45,229 nt of DNA, taken from NCBI GenBank assembly GCA_964568625.1, contig CAZMQG010000013.1, forward strand, positions 1 through 45,229. Direction: 5' to 3'. Origin of the DNA: JBAZAX01 sp964568625 (GTDB lineage: Bacteria > Babelota > Babeliae > Babelales > RVW-14). This document shows positions 24,530-32,208 of this stretch, one piece after another. Within the stretch, counting starts at the first letter, position 1, and every line of letters begins with the position of its first letter. Position numbers and translations under genes: made by a program. The notes under the pieces were generated by a model that was given only the letters and a program-made list of their open reading frames with translations, ran no database searches and was not told the origin of the DNA.

Positions 24530-25030
24530 TTATTCAACTACTGCTTCTGCTGGCTCAGCTGGTTTTTCTGCTGGTTTATCGGCTGCTTTTGCTGCTTTTG
24601 CTGCTTTTGCACTCTTGTATGAGTTTAAAGCCCATTTAACCCCTGGAAAAACACCGTAAATTATGCCACATGTTGCTACTGCGCCAACCAATGCCCATAC
24701 AACTTTCTCTTGGTTATGCTTATCCAAAATTGAACGGTATGCATTTTCTGTTGTTTCATTACGCAATGTTTCTTCAACTTTTTCAACAATTTGAGCATCA
24801 GTCAAACCACGTGTTTTTAGCTCATCGTAAACAACTTTAGCCTCTTCAACTGCTTTGGTTGTTTCGTCGTCCAATACAACTGATCTTGTTGCTTCTTCTA
24901 CTGGTGTAACAACTTCATTTGCGACAACTTCTGATTTTGTTGCTTCTTCTGCGGCAACAATCTCTGTTTCCATAGCAAACACTTGATTTGCAAATACTAA
25001 TGCAAACATCAATGAAAATAATTTTTTCAT
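24530..25030 (-). CDS. Small exported protein with single transmembrane helix and Lys/Ala/Pro tail
   Basis: 166 residues from ATG 25030 (AAGGAG seven bases upstream). N-terminal signal peptide KKLFSLMFALVFANQVFA (cleavage after 19-20). Acidic mature part with Glu/Val/Thr repeats (EEATKSEVVANEVVTPVEEA), a helix around residues 110-130 (VVWALVGAVATCGIIYGVF), then a tail of AKAAKAAKAADKPAEKPAEPAE. The tail is TonB- or surface-layer-like in composition and is built from a 9-bp tandem unit (near 24585-24612). A bitopic envelope protein with cytoplasmic or periplasmic tail is the likely topology; no family recognised. Its ribosome-site context (AGGAGTTTGAATATGAA) is the same as that of gltX. Confidence 0.7.
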   Translation of the reverse strand: MKKLFSLMFALVFANQVFAMETEIVAAEEATKSEVVANEVVTPVEEATRSVVLDDETTKAVEEAKVVYDELKTRGLTDAQIVEKVEETLRNETTENAYRSILDKHNQEKVVWALVGAVATCGIIYGVFPGVKWALNSYKSAKAAKAAKAADKPAEKPAEPAEAVVE

Positions 25031-25143
25031 ATTCAAACTCCTTTAAATTAAACAGACAGCCAACAAACGCATTTTGAAATCACATAAAACTGGCTGTAAG
25101 TATGTTTAATTTTTTAAAAAAATCAACCCTAAAAAACAATTTT

Positions 25144-25755
25144 TTATCTCTTTAAATAATTAAAACCAACACGAAGATACTGCAACAAAGAGAATATCGA
25201 ATAAATCGCAAGCAACACTATGCTTATGCTATAAGTTTTTACAGGAATCCAATGAAAAAAATAACAGGAAAAAATCCATACAATAAAAAGAATCTGAAAA
25301 ACTGTTGTTAGCTTTCCCCACATAATCGGCTGAACTTCAAAATTTACCTTTAGTGCAAACAACAATGCGCATCCCGATAATAATGCAAATTCCCGAAAAA
25401 GCAGTAAGTATACAAACCACGACGGAATATGAAACGATGGTGTACTTATGAACGACAATGAAAAAAAAGATGAAACCAAAAATATTTTATCAGCAACCGG
25501 ATCAAGCATTCGTCCCAGATTTGTTTGTGTATCCAAAAGTCTGGCCAAATAACCATCCAAAAGATCCGTTAAAGCCCCAATTACAAAAACAGAAAATGCT
25601 AAAAACCAATTTCGACAGTAAACTTGCCAAACAATTACAGGCGAAAGCAAAATTCTTATCAATGTAAAAATATTTGAAATATTCACCCAACTTTTGTCTT
25701 GCAAAATTTTGTGATAGCAAGACCAAACTCCATTTGCCCAAATATTATTTTTCAT
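25144..25755 (-). CDS. pgsA: CDP-alcohol phosphatidyltransferase, probably phosphatidylglycerophosphate synthase
   Basis: PgsA transfers glycerol-3-phosphate onto CDP-diacylglycerol, the first step to phosphatidylglycerol. 203 residues with several membrane segments. The CDP-OH-P motif DG-x2-AR-x8-G-x3-D-x3-D is complete as DLLDGYLARLLDTQTNLGRMLDPVADK, with NISNIFTLIRILLSPVIVW upstream (typical PN.LT..R...P). The family includes phosphatidylserine, cardiolipin and inositol-phosphate synthases; length and the LGxxLDPVADK context favour PgsA. It starts after TAGGA, nine bases upstream. Upstream is a small hairpin CCGTA-AAA-TACGG (25788-25800), which could be an operator in the divergent spacer before the queuosine transporter. 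Confidence 0.88.
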   Translation of the reverse strand: MKNNIWANGVWSCYHKILQDKSWVNISNIFTLIRILLSPVIVWQVYCRNWFLAFSVFVIGALTDLLDGYLARLLDTQTNLGRMLDPVADKIFLVSSFFSLSFISTPSFHIPSWFVYLLLFREFALLSGCALLFALKVNFEVQPIMWGKLTTVFQILFIVWIFSCYFFHWIPVKTYSISIVLLAIYSIFSLLQYLRVGFNYLKR

Positions 25756-25787
25756 AAAATCCTAGGATAAAATTAAAATCAGGTATT

Positions 25788-25800
25788 CCGTAAAATACGG
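25788..25800. promoter_or_regulatory. Small inverted repeat in the pgsA/transporter divergent spacer
   Basis: CCGTA-AAA-TACGG, about 33 bases upstream of pgsA and 177 upstream of the transporter start. It is too short to assign; an operator is possible. Confidence 0.25.
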
Positions 25801-25976
25801 TATTATAACGGATTTTCCGCATACGTTATATAAAAAATAGTACTCAAAACTCATAAATATTCAACAAAATAAACGTAATTTCCAATATGTAATAAATATG
25901 ATAAAATTATGGCTAGTACTTAATAAGTTGGATTTAAAAGCATTTTCCATAACATTTTATGAGATATTTTTAAAAT

Positions 25977-26717
25977 ATGTTAAACGAATTTATATTCATA
26001 TTACACATCATTTCCGTCACAATTTTAGGCCTTATTGCCCTGAGATTGGGAAAATCCGCCTTAATTTCCGTAATCGCATTACAATGCATAGTTGCTAACA
26101 TTTTTGTAACAAAACAGATTATGCTTTTTGGTTTTAATGTTACTGGAACGGATGTGTTTATAATTGGTGCAGAGCTAAGTTTAAATCTACTTCAAGAGTT
26201 CTACGGAATGCAAGCAGCTAAAAAGGCAATCAAAATCAGTTTCTTGATGCTGTTAAGTTTTCTTGTTTTCAGCAGATTTCAACTTTGGTACATTCCTAGC
26301 CAAGCAGACACAATGCACTCAAGCTTTTATGCCATTTTAAACTTTACACCACGAATAATATTCGCATCAATTCTTGCATACTTTATAGCACAAAGCAGCT
26401 CCATTTTAATATTCAGCTTCTTTAAAAAATTATTTCACAACAAGTTTTTTGCATTTCGTTCAGGATTAACAACATCGTTCAGTCAATTTATTGATACGGC
26501 TGTTTTCACGGTAGCCGCACTGTACGGAATTACTTATTCAGTAGCACAAATTATAACACTAAGCTTTACAATAAAACTTTTTGCAATCGCAGTTGCAACA
26601 CCATTTGTCGCTTTTGCAAAAATGATTTTTAATAAAATGAACAATAATCCATGGATCCTGAATCAAGTTCAGGATGACAAAAAAAAGATACTCCATCATG
26701 AACACAAAAATACCTGA
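25977..26717 (+). CDS. yhhQ: Queuosine precursor transporter (YhhQ/VUT family) with a repeat-derived C-terminus
   Basis: The family (COG1738, 'vitamin uptake transporter') imports queuosine precursors; E. coli YhhQ takes up preQ0 and preQ1. 246 residues with six or so membrane segments. Seen: VTGTDVFIIGAELSLNLLQEFYG (the usual T..D...E..G...A....), FHNKFFAFRSGLTTSFSQFIDTAVFTVAALYG (the RS..S...Q..D...F motif). Placed next to tgt, which uses such bases, so the functional call is well supported. The last 20 residues (NNPWILNQVQDDKKK...) are coded by a palindromic repeat ATCCTGAA-TCAAG-TTCAGGAT, and its stop overlaps the start region of tgt. Confidence 0.85.
   Translation: MLNEFIFILHIISVTILGLIALRLGKSALISVIALQCIVANIFVTKQIMLFGFNVTGTDVFIIGAELSLNLLQEFYGMQAAKKAIKISFLMLLSFLVFSRFQLWYIPSQADTMHSSFYAILNFTPRIIFASILAYFIAQSSSILIFSFFKKLFHNKFFAFRSGLTTSFSQFIDTAVFTVAALYGITYSVAQIITLSFTIKLFAIAVATPFVAFAKMIFNKMNNNPWILNQVQDDKKKILHHEHKNT
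26653..26678. repeat. ATCCTGAATCAAGTTCAGGAT-type palindromic repeat forming the yhhQ C-terminus
   Basis: An 8-bp stem ATCCTGAA (26655-26662) and TTCAGGAT (26668-26675), a TCAAG loop, flanked by GG and GACA. Repeats of this kind (ATCCTGAA...TTCAGGAT-GACA) are common in intracellular bacterial genomes (from memory). A variant flanks element B at 33659-33721. Here it codes PWILNQVQDD at the end of the transporter. Confidence 0.75.
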
Positions 26718-27852
26718 AGCTAATCCCGCATTTAAATTTGAGCTCATACATCAATCTACAAAATCTCGTGCACGCGTTGGACGAATACACACACCGCATG
26801 GCATAATTGACACACCAAATTTTGTTGCAGTTGGAACAAATGGATCGCTCAAAGCAATTGATAACCAGGCAATTGAACAAATTGGCATCCAAATGATGTT
26901 CTGCAACACATATCATTTAATGCTGCAACCGGGTTCAGATCTTATCAAACAAGCCGGAGGTTTGCATAAATTTATCAATCGCACTCTGCCAATTATTACA
27001 GATTCAGGGGGTTTTCAGGTTTTCAGCTTGATGTACGGCGGAGTGCACAGCGAACTAAAAAGCAACGGAACCAAAACTCACGATAACAGTGTTTTAAAAA
27101 TCACAGAAGATGGAGTACTTTTCAGATCCTATCGTGATGGAGCAAAAGTTTTGCTCACACCAGAAACATCAATTCAGGCCCAAAAAAATATCGGCGCAGA
27201 TATGATCGTCTGCTTTGACGAACTCCCCGGATATCACACAGACCATGCCAAACTTAAACGCTCTCTTGAGCGCACACATCGCTGGGAAAAAAGATCATTA
27301 GACGAACATTTAAAAAATCCAAACAATCAAGCACTTTATGCCGTTATCCACGGCGGGCTTGATCAAGATTTACGTAGCAAAAGCTGTGAATATTTATCGT
27401 CATTAAATTTTGATGGCTACGCAATCGGCGGAAGTTTAGGAAAAACTCGAGACCAAATGATTGATCTGCTTAATTTTTTAATGCCAACAATAAGAACCGA
27501 CAAACCCAACCATCTACTCGGGATAGGCGATTTAGAATCAATTCATCAAATAATACCGCTTGGCATTGACACATTTGACTGCTCACATCCAACCAAAGCA
27601 GCTCGACACGGACAACTTTTCACAAAACAGGGTACGATGAGAGTTGTAAAAAGTGGAAACAGTACAAATTTTGGACCAATCGAAAAAGATTGTAACTGCT
27701 ACACATGCAAAAACTATTCACTTGCATATCTATGTCACTTATTCAAAGCACACGAATTGTCGGCATACACCCTTGCCACAATTCACAACCTCAACCACAT
27801 GGTTGAACTCATGAAAAGCTACAGAAGCAAAATTTTAAATAACGAAGTTTAG
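26698..27852 (+). CDS. tgt: tRNA-guanine transglycosylase, probably queuine-using
   Basis: Tgt swaps guanine 34 of tRNA-Asn, Asp, His and Tyr for preQ1 (most bacteria) or queuine (eukaryotes and a few bacteria). 384 residues from ATG 26698; the longer frame start at 26674 lies in the repeat and is not used. Seen: ITDSGGFQVFSL with Asp102 (acid/base), FDELPGY with Asp174 and Glu175, nucleophile Asp294 in DTFDCSHPT, Zn ligands Cys332, 334, 337 and His363. The base pocket differs from the preQ1 enzyme of Zymomonas: the Cys after DE (Cys158 there) is Leu176, and the GGLAVG loop is GGSLGK (245-250). Loss of that Cys and of Val233 is the pattern of queuine enzymes. A host-queuine user is inferred. 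Confidence 0.93.
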   Translation: MNTKIPEANPAFKFELIHQSTKSRARVGRIHTPHGIIDTPNFVAVGTNGSLKAIDNQAIEQIGIQMMFCNTYHLMLQPGSDLIKQAGGLHKFINRTLPIITDSGGFQVFSLMYGGVHSELKSNGTKTHDNSVLKITEDGVLFRSYRDGAKVLLTPETSIQAQKNIGADMIVCFDELPGYHTDHAKLKRSLERTHRWEKRSLDEHLKNPNNQALYAVIHGGLDQDLRSKSCEYLSSLNFDGYAIGGSLGKTRDQMIDLLNFLMPTIRTDKPNHLLGIGDLESIHQIIPLGIDTFDCSHPTKAARHGQLFTKQGTMRVVKSGNSTNFGPIEKDCNCYTCKNYSLAYLCHLFKAHELSAYTLATIHNLNHMVELMKSYRSKILNNEV

Positions 27853-27891
27853 ATTATTAAACTTGCAAATTGAAACATCTTGGAATTTTAT

Positions 27892-28347
27892 ATGAAAATT
27901 TACACAAGCAAATCAATTAGATTAATCAAAGTATTTTTTATCTCATCTCTTTTTTTAAATTTGATCAGTAAAAATGTTTCGTGCATGAGAAACTATAGCT
28001 TTCAAGTAGATACACCGGAAAAATCCTGCCTTTATATCTTCCAAACCTACTCAACCGAACTTTTGGATTGCATAAAAAAACGGATCACTCTAAATCCTAG
28101 TGAATTTTTAGAAAATTTAATCGCAGACCTACTACACGCCAGAAAAATTTTTCCTGATATCCCATCCAAAATTTCCAATCAATTAATAGCAGACATGTTA
28201 ATTGCTTCTAATTTACTTGTTGTTTTAAAATTGCCTTCTATTTCTTGGGATAATGAAATTGAAGAAATTTCAAAACACTTCATTGCTCCAGATAAAGCAG
28301 ATGTTATTGAAATATTAGCAATACTAAAATATCGACCGATATCTTAA
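27892..28347 (+). CDS. Secreted or anchored protein, unknown function
   Basis: 151 residues from ATG 27892 (the in-frame TTG at 27880 gives no better start). Hydrophobic N-terminus (SIRLIKVFFISSLFLNLISKNVSC) with a Cys at about 26, so a signal peptide or lipoprotein signal is possible; the lipobox is not canonical (KNVSC). The mature part is helical with leucine-rich spacing (LENLIADLLHARKIFPDIPSKISNQLIADML). No family recognised. It follows tgt by 39 bases and faces the large minus gene with a 28-base gap and no terminator. Confidence 0.65.
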   Translation: MKIYTSKSIRLIKVFFISSLFLNLISKNVSCMRNYSFQVDTPEKSCLYIFQTYSTELLDCIKKRITLNPSEFLENLIADLLHARKIFPDIPSKISNQLIADMLIASNLLVVLKLPSISWDNEIEEISKHFIAPDKADVIEILAILKYRPIS

Positions 28348-28375
28348 AAATTCAACAAATCGCACCCTATTTCCA

Positions 28376-31300
28376 CTACTTTGCAAACTTAAAAAGCTTT
28401 TGGCTAATTTGTTCGTCTGTCCAGTTTGATATATCTTCAATTTTACCACCTGTCTGGCCATTTCCCGGATACATTTGAAAAGTTGCATTATTCTCATTTT
28501 CAAAAAAACAAACATATCCACCAATTTCTTTCGTAAGAGGTAAAATATCTGTTGGAACTTTATTCGACCAATAAATTAACGTTACATTTAATCCAAACTT
28601 ATTTACGTAAGATTTTACTGCGTTGGTCATAGCCTCAAGAATTTTCTCTCTTGGATTTGCACTTGCAAAAATCGCTCCACCCATAAATGTTAAGAAAACT
28701 TTAGGGGCACTCAATTTTGCAGCAGCTAATAAAGTTCCATCATAAGCCACTTTTTGACAATTTTCTGTATGCGGATTCTGATAGAGACCTGATCTCGCAG
28801 CAACAAGAATTAAATTGATTTTATGAGGATCAGCAACATTTTTAACTCGAATGTTTGAATGAATACCTATCCAGATATTATCAATATTCAAGGGTGCATT
28901 TCCAGTGGTATTAAGCGATTCATTAATCAATGGCTCCAAATCTTTATTTGTTTTCCGTCTTTGAGCAGCGGCTTGGGTTGCAGGTAAAACAGCTGCAGCT
29001 TGTCCCCCTCCACTTGTCCAAGTTGGATCATCATTTGAAGCAAACTGAAAAACCGCATTATTATTTAATTTATCTGCCATAACCTGCGCAACATCTGCAA
29101 ATTTTTTAAATTTTTTTGCATTATTATCGTTATACACAATAATATTAAATGCCTGCTTGGCTAAATTTGTTTTAAATTTACTAGATTCTTGTTCTAAATG
29201 CGCAAGATTAACAAATTGCAAAGTCCCTTCTGTTTCAGTTTTTACATCCGTAAATTTAGGATTTTTAGGAACACTGGAAACGCTACCCGCTTTTACTCCC
29301 CCCAACTTCCCCTTCAACGCCCCCAGTTTTTCGCCCAACATGCTAAGTTTATTCTTCAATGTCGAAAGATTATTTTTGAGTTGTTCAAGCTTTGTTTGCA
29401 AAGATGATTTAGGTTGAGGCCCTGGTTTAGGTTGTGGTTTTTCTGGCAATCCTCCTTCAACAGAAATTATTCTTGGCAACGGTTCATTAAAATCAACCAA
29501 ATACTCTGGACCTTCTTCTTTATCTCCAACTATTTTTCTAACTTTAAAATTAAAAGGATGCTCTGGATATTTTGAAACATCAATTTGCACCTCTTTTTGA
29601 ATAGCCGTTTTAGACCTATCAACATCTTCAGGTTTTTCTTTATATAAATCAAAAATATATAATGAGCCTTTTTTAAATGAGCCTTTTTTAGAAGAAGGCC
29701 ATAGATAAATATAACTTGTTGTCCCCAATCTAGCCTCATTCACCCATCCTCTTTTCCCTTCGGCTAGAAGACCAAAATCCGAATCCCAAGTAAAAACTCC
29801 ACGAGGAAGAATCCCTTTGTTTTCTTCACGAAAATAGTAATTAAAATATTCAAAATTTCGAAACACCCCTTTACTTTCAATAGTAAATTTAGGTGTATCT
29901 ACGACTGGCTCTATGCTAACCAAAACAGAACCAAAATTTAAATTATTCGCAATATCATAAATCCAATACGATGCTGCCACATCTTTCATATTTGCCCATA
30001 AACACCGATTCTTCACAACATAAGTTCCAGGTGTGAGCACATCTCCTGGTTTTAACTCGGTTTGTGAAATAGGTTGAGGCTGTGGAGCTAGTTTTGGGTT
30101 AGGTTGAGCTCCAAATTGCATAGGATTATTTAAAATTTTGTTAAAAATTTCTTCAAATTTCGTAGGATCTTTTTCTGGTCCATGAGGCGCTGCAACTTTG
30201 CCTATTCCCTCATAAAAATCCCATTCCGCCGCTTCTGCACCAGTTCCATTATCAATCGTAAATTCTAAAGTATTTCCGCCAATTTGTTTGACCATTGCAT
30301 AAAGCGGTTTACGTTCATTTGCAGCTGCCAAATTACCTGGAAAATCCATAAAGACAACATAGACTGTTAAGCCATATTTTTTTATATATTCTTCTTGTGC
30401 TTTTATTGCATCAACAATCCAACTGATATCATTTTTAAAAGCACTTCCCCCAACCATTGTCAAAAATATTTTATATTTTTTATGTTTTACAGCAGAAAGA
30501 ATCGTTCCTGTATAAAAAGCTTTAAGTAATTGTTTGGAATATTGTGTATGAGCACCAACATCTTTGTTTTTTAAATTCAAAGCACATACGGGAACCTGAT
30601 TTATTAGCTGATTATTTGGATTATCAACTTTTTCATTACAATTTGCAGAGTTATAATCTATTTTTGTATCTTGATTTGGGAAAAAAGGAACATCTCGTCT
30701 CAAATCCCCCGGCCTATGAACACAAGTAAAACCGGTTGTAACGGCTATCCCTTCATGAAAGCAAATCAATAAATTATGTTCCCAATTTTTTGCACTATCC
30801 AATTTTGAAACGTCATACCCAGTTATATCACCACCATTAGTCACATACACTCCAAGGTTGGTATGTTTAAATATATTAATCGCACCATTGTTATTATCAT
30901 CTTTGGCAATTTCAGGAATATCAACAAACATTCTGGCAAAACCTCCTGGAAAAGCGGAGGATGCTGCTTCCTCACCCTGAACAGCCATAGTTCCCATAAT
31001 TTCAGCAAAGTCTCCTCCCCTATAAACTCTTCCACCTTCAAGACAGTTCGGCCTTGATGCCAGTTGGAAAACTGCATCTTTATTTTCAGATCTTGCCTGC
31101 AATGCTCCCACATCAGCAAAATTTCTAAATTTTCTTTGGCCAATAAAGTTTTCTCCTGTTTTTGTTACCTCTTTTATATTACTCATCTGATACGAAATAA
31201 TATTAAAAGATGGTTTTTTGCCTGATGAAGAAAGCTTATTGCTTTGTTCTTCATTTATAAGTTCGCCAACTTTATAAAAATTAATTGTTCCGCATTTAAA

Positions 31301-32095
31301 GTTCTTTGGGCCGACTGTACCACAAATAACTTTATTATCCTCAACTTTTATTCCATTAAAAACTTTAAGTTTGTCAGTTAAACTCTTCCCTTCAAAATCA
31401 TCTTCAGACAATCCAGTCACATCTTGAAAAATACCATTTTCACCTCTTCGACGAATGTGATTTTTATCAGCGCATTTCTTTTTTGCCAAAATCCATCCAC
31501 CAGATTCACCAGCATTTTCAAAACCATCAATCATTCCAGGAACTGCTTTGGGGACACCCGCAGCAACGGCCGCAACTCCAACTACACCCGCCCCAATTTT
31601 CAATTCTTGTAATTTTCCCTGCGCATCTTGCACCTTAAACGTAAACGGGTGGGGATCTTTTCCTAAAGAATTATATTTTGCATGCCATTTATTAGAGTAC
31701 CCATAATAATCTTGCTTTGCCTTACTCCAAATAAAAGCGTGATCTGACTTAGGAGAAAATCTTAACACATACTCATTGTTAAGTTTTGTATCCTTGTCTT
31801 TAAAGAAATGAAATAATCCATTCGGAAGCGGTTTTTGTCCCTGGGAAAAAGATGGTAAAGTATATTTAAAATTTGGTATAAGCTGTCCTCCTGGAATTTG
31901 AATTATTGCAGGCACACCGCTTTTAGATTTATCAATCACTTTGACTAAAACTTTATCTCCATCCACAGGAACCCAGAAAGTATCCACAGTGAGCCCAGCT
32001 TCAACACCCTGAATATCATAAACAGGCTGGACCATTGCTGAAGCAAAATTCCAAATCAAAAAAGACAGAAACAAAAAAATGAATTTATTTTTCAT
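28376..32095 (-). CDS. 1239-residue secreted protein, tandem beta-module plus macrodomain-like domains
   Basis: Start has AGAGGG ten bases upstream. Signal peptide 1-20 (FIFLFLSFLIWNFASA). The protein is two copies of the same plan. Copy 1: beta-rich module (about 25-175, ending ...HPFTFKVQDAQG) then a macrodomain-like domain (about 310-600, with DAVFQLASRPNCLEGG at 340 and KIFLTMVGGSAF near 541). Copy 2: beta-rich module (about 690-890, ending ...HPFNFKVRKIVG), a heptad coiled coil with Leu every seven residues (about 897-935), and a second macrodomain-like domain (about 980-1180, AVFQFASNDDPTWTSGGGQ at 1014, KVFLTFMGGAIFA near 1130). Related to residues 690-1005 of the gene at 2846. I infer export and ADP-ribose-like ligand binding; neither is proven. 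A 15-bp tandem repeat gives KKGSFKKGS. Confidence 0.78.
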   Translation of the reverse strand: MKNKFIFLFLSFLIWNFASAMVQPVYDIQGVEAGLTVDTFWVPVDGDKVLVKVIDKSKSGVPAIIQIPGGQLIPNFKYTLPSFSQGQKPLPNGLFHFFKDKDTKLNNEYVLRFSPKSDHAFIWSKAKQDYYGYSNKWHAKYNSLGKDPHPFTFKVQDAQGKLQELKIGAGVVGVAAVAAGVPKAVPGMIDGFENAGESGGWILAKKKCADKNHIRRRGENGIFQDVTGLSEDDFEGKSLTDKLKVFNGIKVEDNKVICGTVGPKNFKCGTINFYKVGELINEEQSNKLSSSGKKPSFNIISYQMSNIKEVTKTGENFIGQRKFRNFADVGALQARSENKDAVFQLASRPNCLEGGRVYRGGDFAEIMGTMAVQGEEAASSAFPGGFARMFVDIPEIAKDDNNNGAINIFKHTNLGVYVTNGGDITGYDVSKLDSAKNWEHNLLICFHEGIAVTTGFTCVHRPGDLRRDVPFFPNQDTKIDYNSANCNEKVDNPNNQLINQVPVCALNLKNKDVGAHTQYSKQLLKAFYTGTILSAVKHKKYKIFLTMVGGSAFKNDISWIVDAIKAQEEYIKKYGLTVYVVFMDFPGNLAAANERKPLYAMVKQIGGNTLEFTIDNGTGAEAAEWDFYEGIGKVAAPHGPEKDPTKFEEIFNKILNNPMQFGAQPNPKLAPQPQPISQTELKPGDVLTPGTYVVKNRCLWANMKDVAASYWIYDIANNLNFGSVLVSIEPVVDTPKFTIESKGVFRNFEYFNYYFREENKGILPRGVFTWDSDFGLLAEGKRGWVNEARLGTTSYIYLWPSSKKGSFKKGSLYIFDLYKEKPEDVDRSKTAIQKEVQIDVSKYPEHPFNFKVRKIVGDKEEGPEYLVDFNEPLPRIISVEGGLPEKPQPKPGPQPKSSLQTKLEQLKNNLSTLKNKLSMLGEKLGALKGKLGGVKAGSVSSVPKNPKFTDVKTETEGTLQFVNLAHLEQESSKFKTNLAKQAFNIIVYNDNNAKKFKKFADVAQVMADKLNNNAVFQFASNDDPTWTSGGGQAAAVLPATQAAAQRRKTNKDLEPLINESLNTTGNAPLNIDNIWIGIHSNIRVKNVADPHKINLILVAARSGLYQNPHTENCQKVAYDGTLLAAAKLSAPKVFLTFMGGAIFASANPREKILEAMTNAVKSYVNKFGLNVTLIYWSNKVPTDILPLTKEIGGYVCFFENENNATFQMYPGNGQTGGKIEDISNWTDEQISQKLFKFAK
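29662..29691 (-). repeat. 15-bp tandem repeat in the 1239-residue protein gene
   Basis: ATGAGCCTTTTTTA followed by one more base, twice in a row on the plus strand (29662-29676, 29677-29691), coding KKGSF-KKGS on the gene strand. Same 15-bp period as the repeats in aspS and at 19686. Confidence 0.85.
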
Positions 32096-32208
32096 TACAA
32101 AACCCTCTAATAGATTTAAAACAAAAATTATTTGCTTATAAAACTAAGAGAGGGCTTATTTAAAAATCAATAGTTTGATAATTTGACGGAAAAAATAATA
32201 AAGAAACT

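Noticed and set aside
26674..26697. Earlier in-frame start of tgt (MTKKRYSI)
   Set aside because: It falls in the palindromic repeat that ends the transporter gene; Tgt homology begins after 26698.
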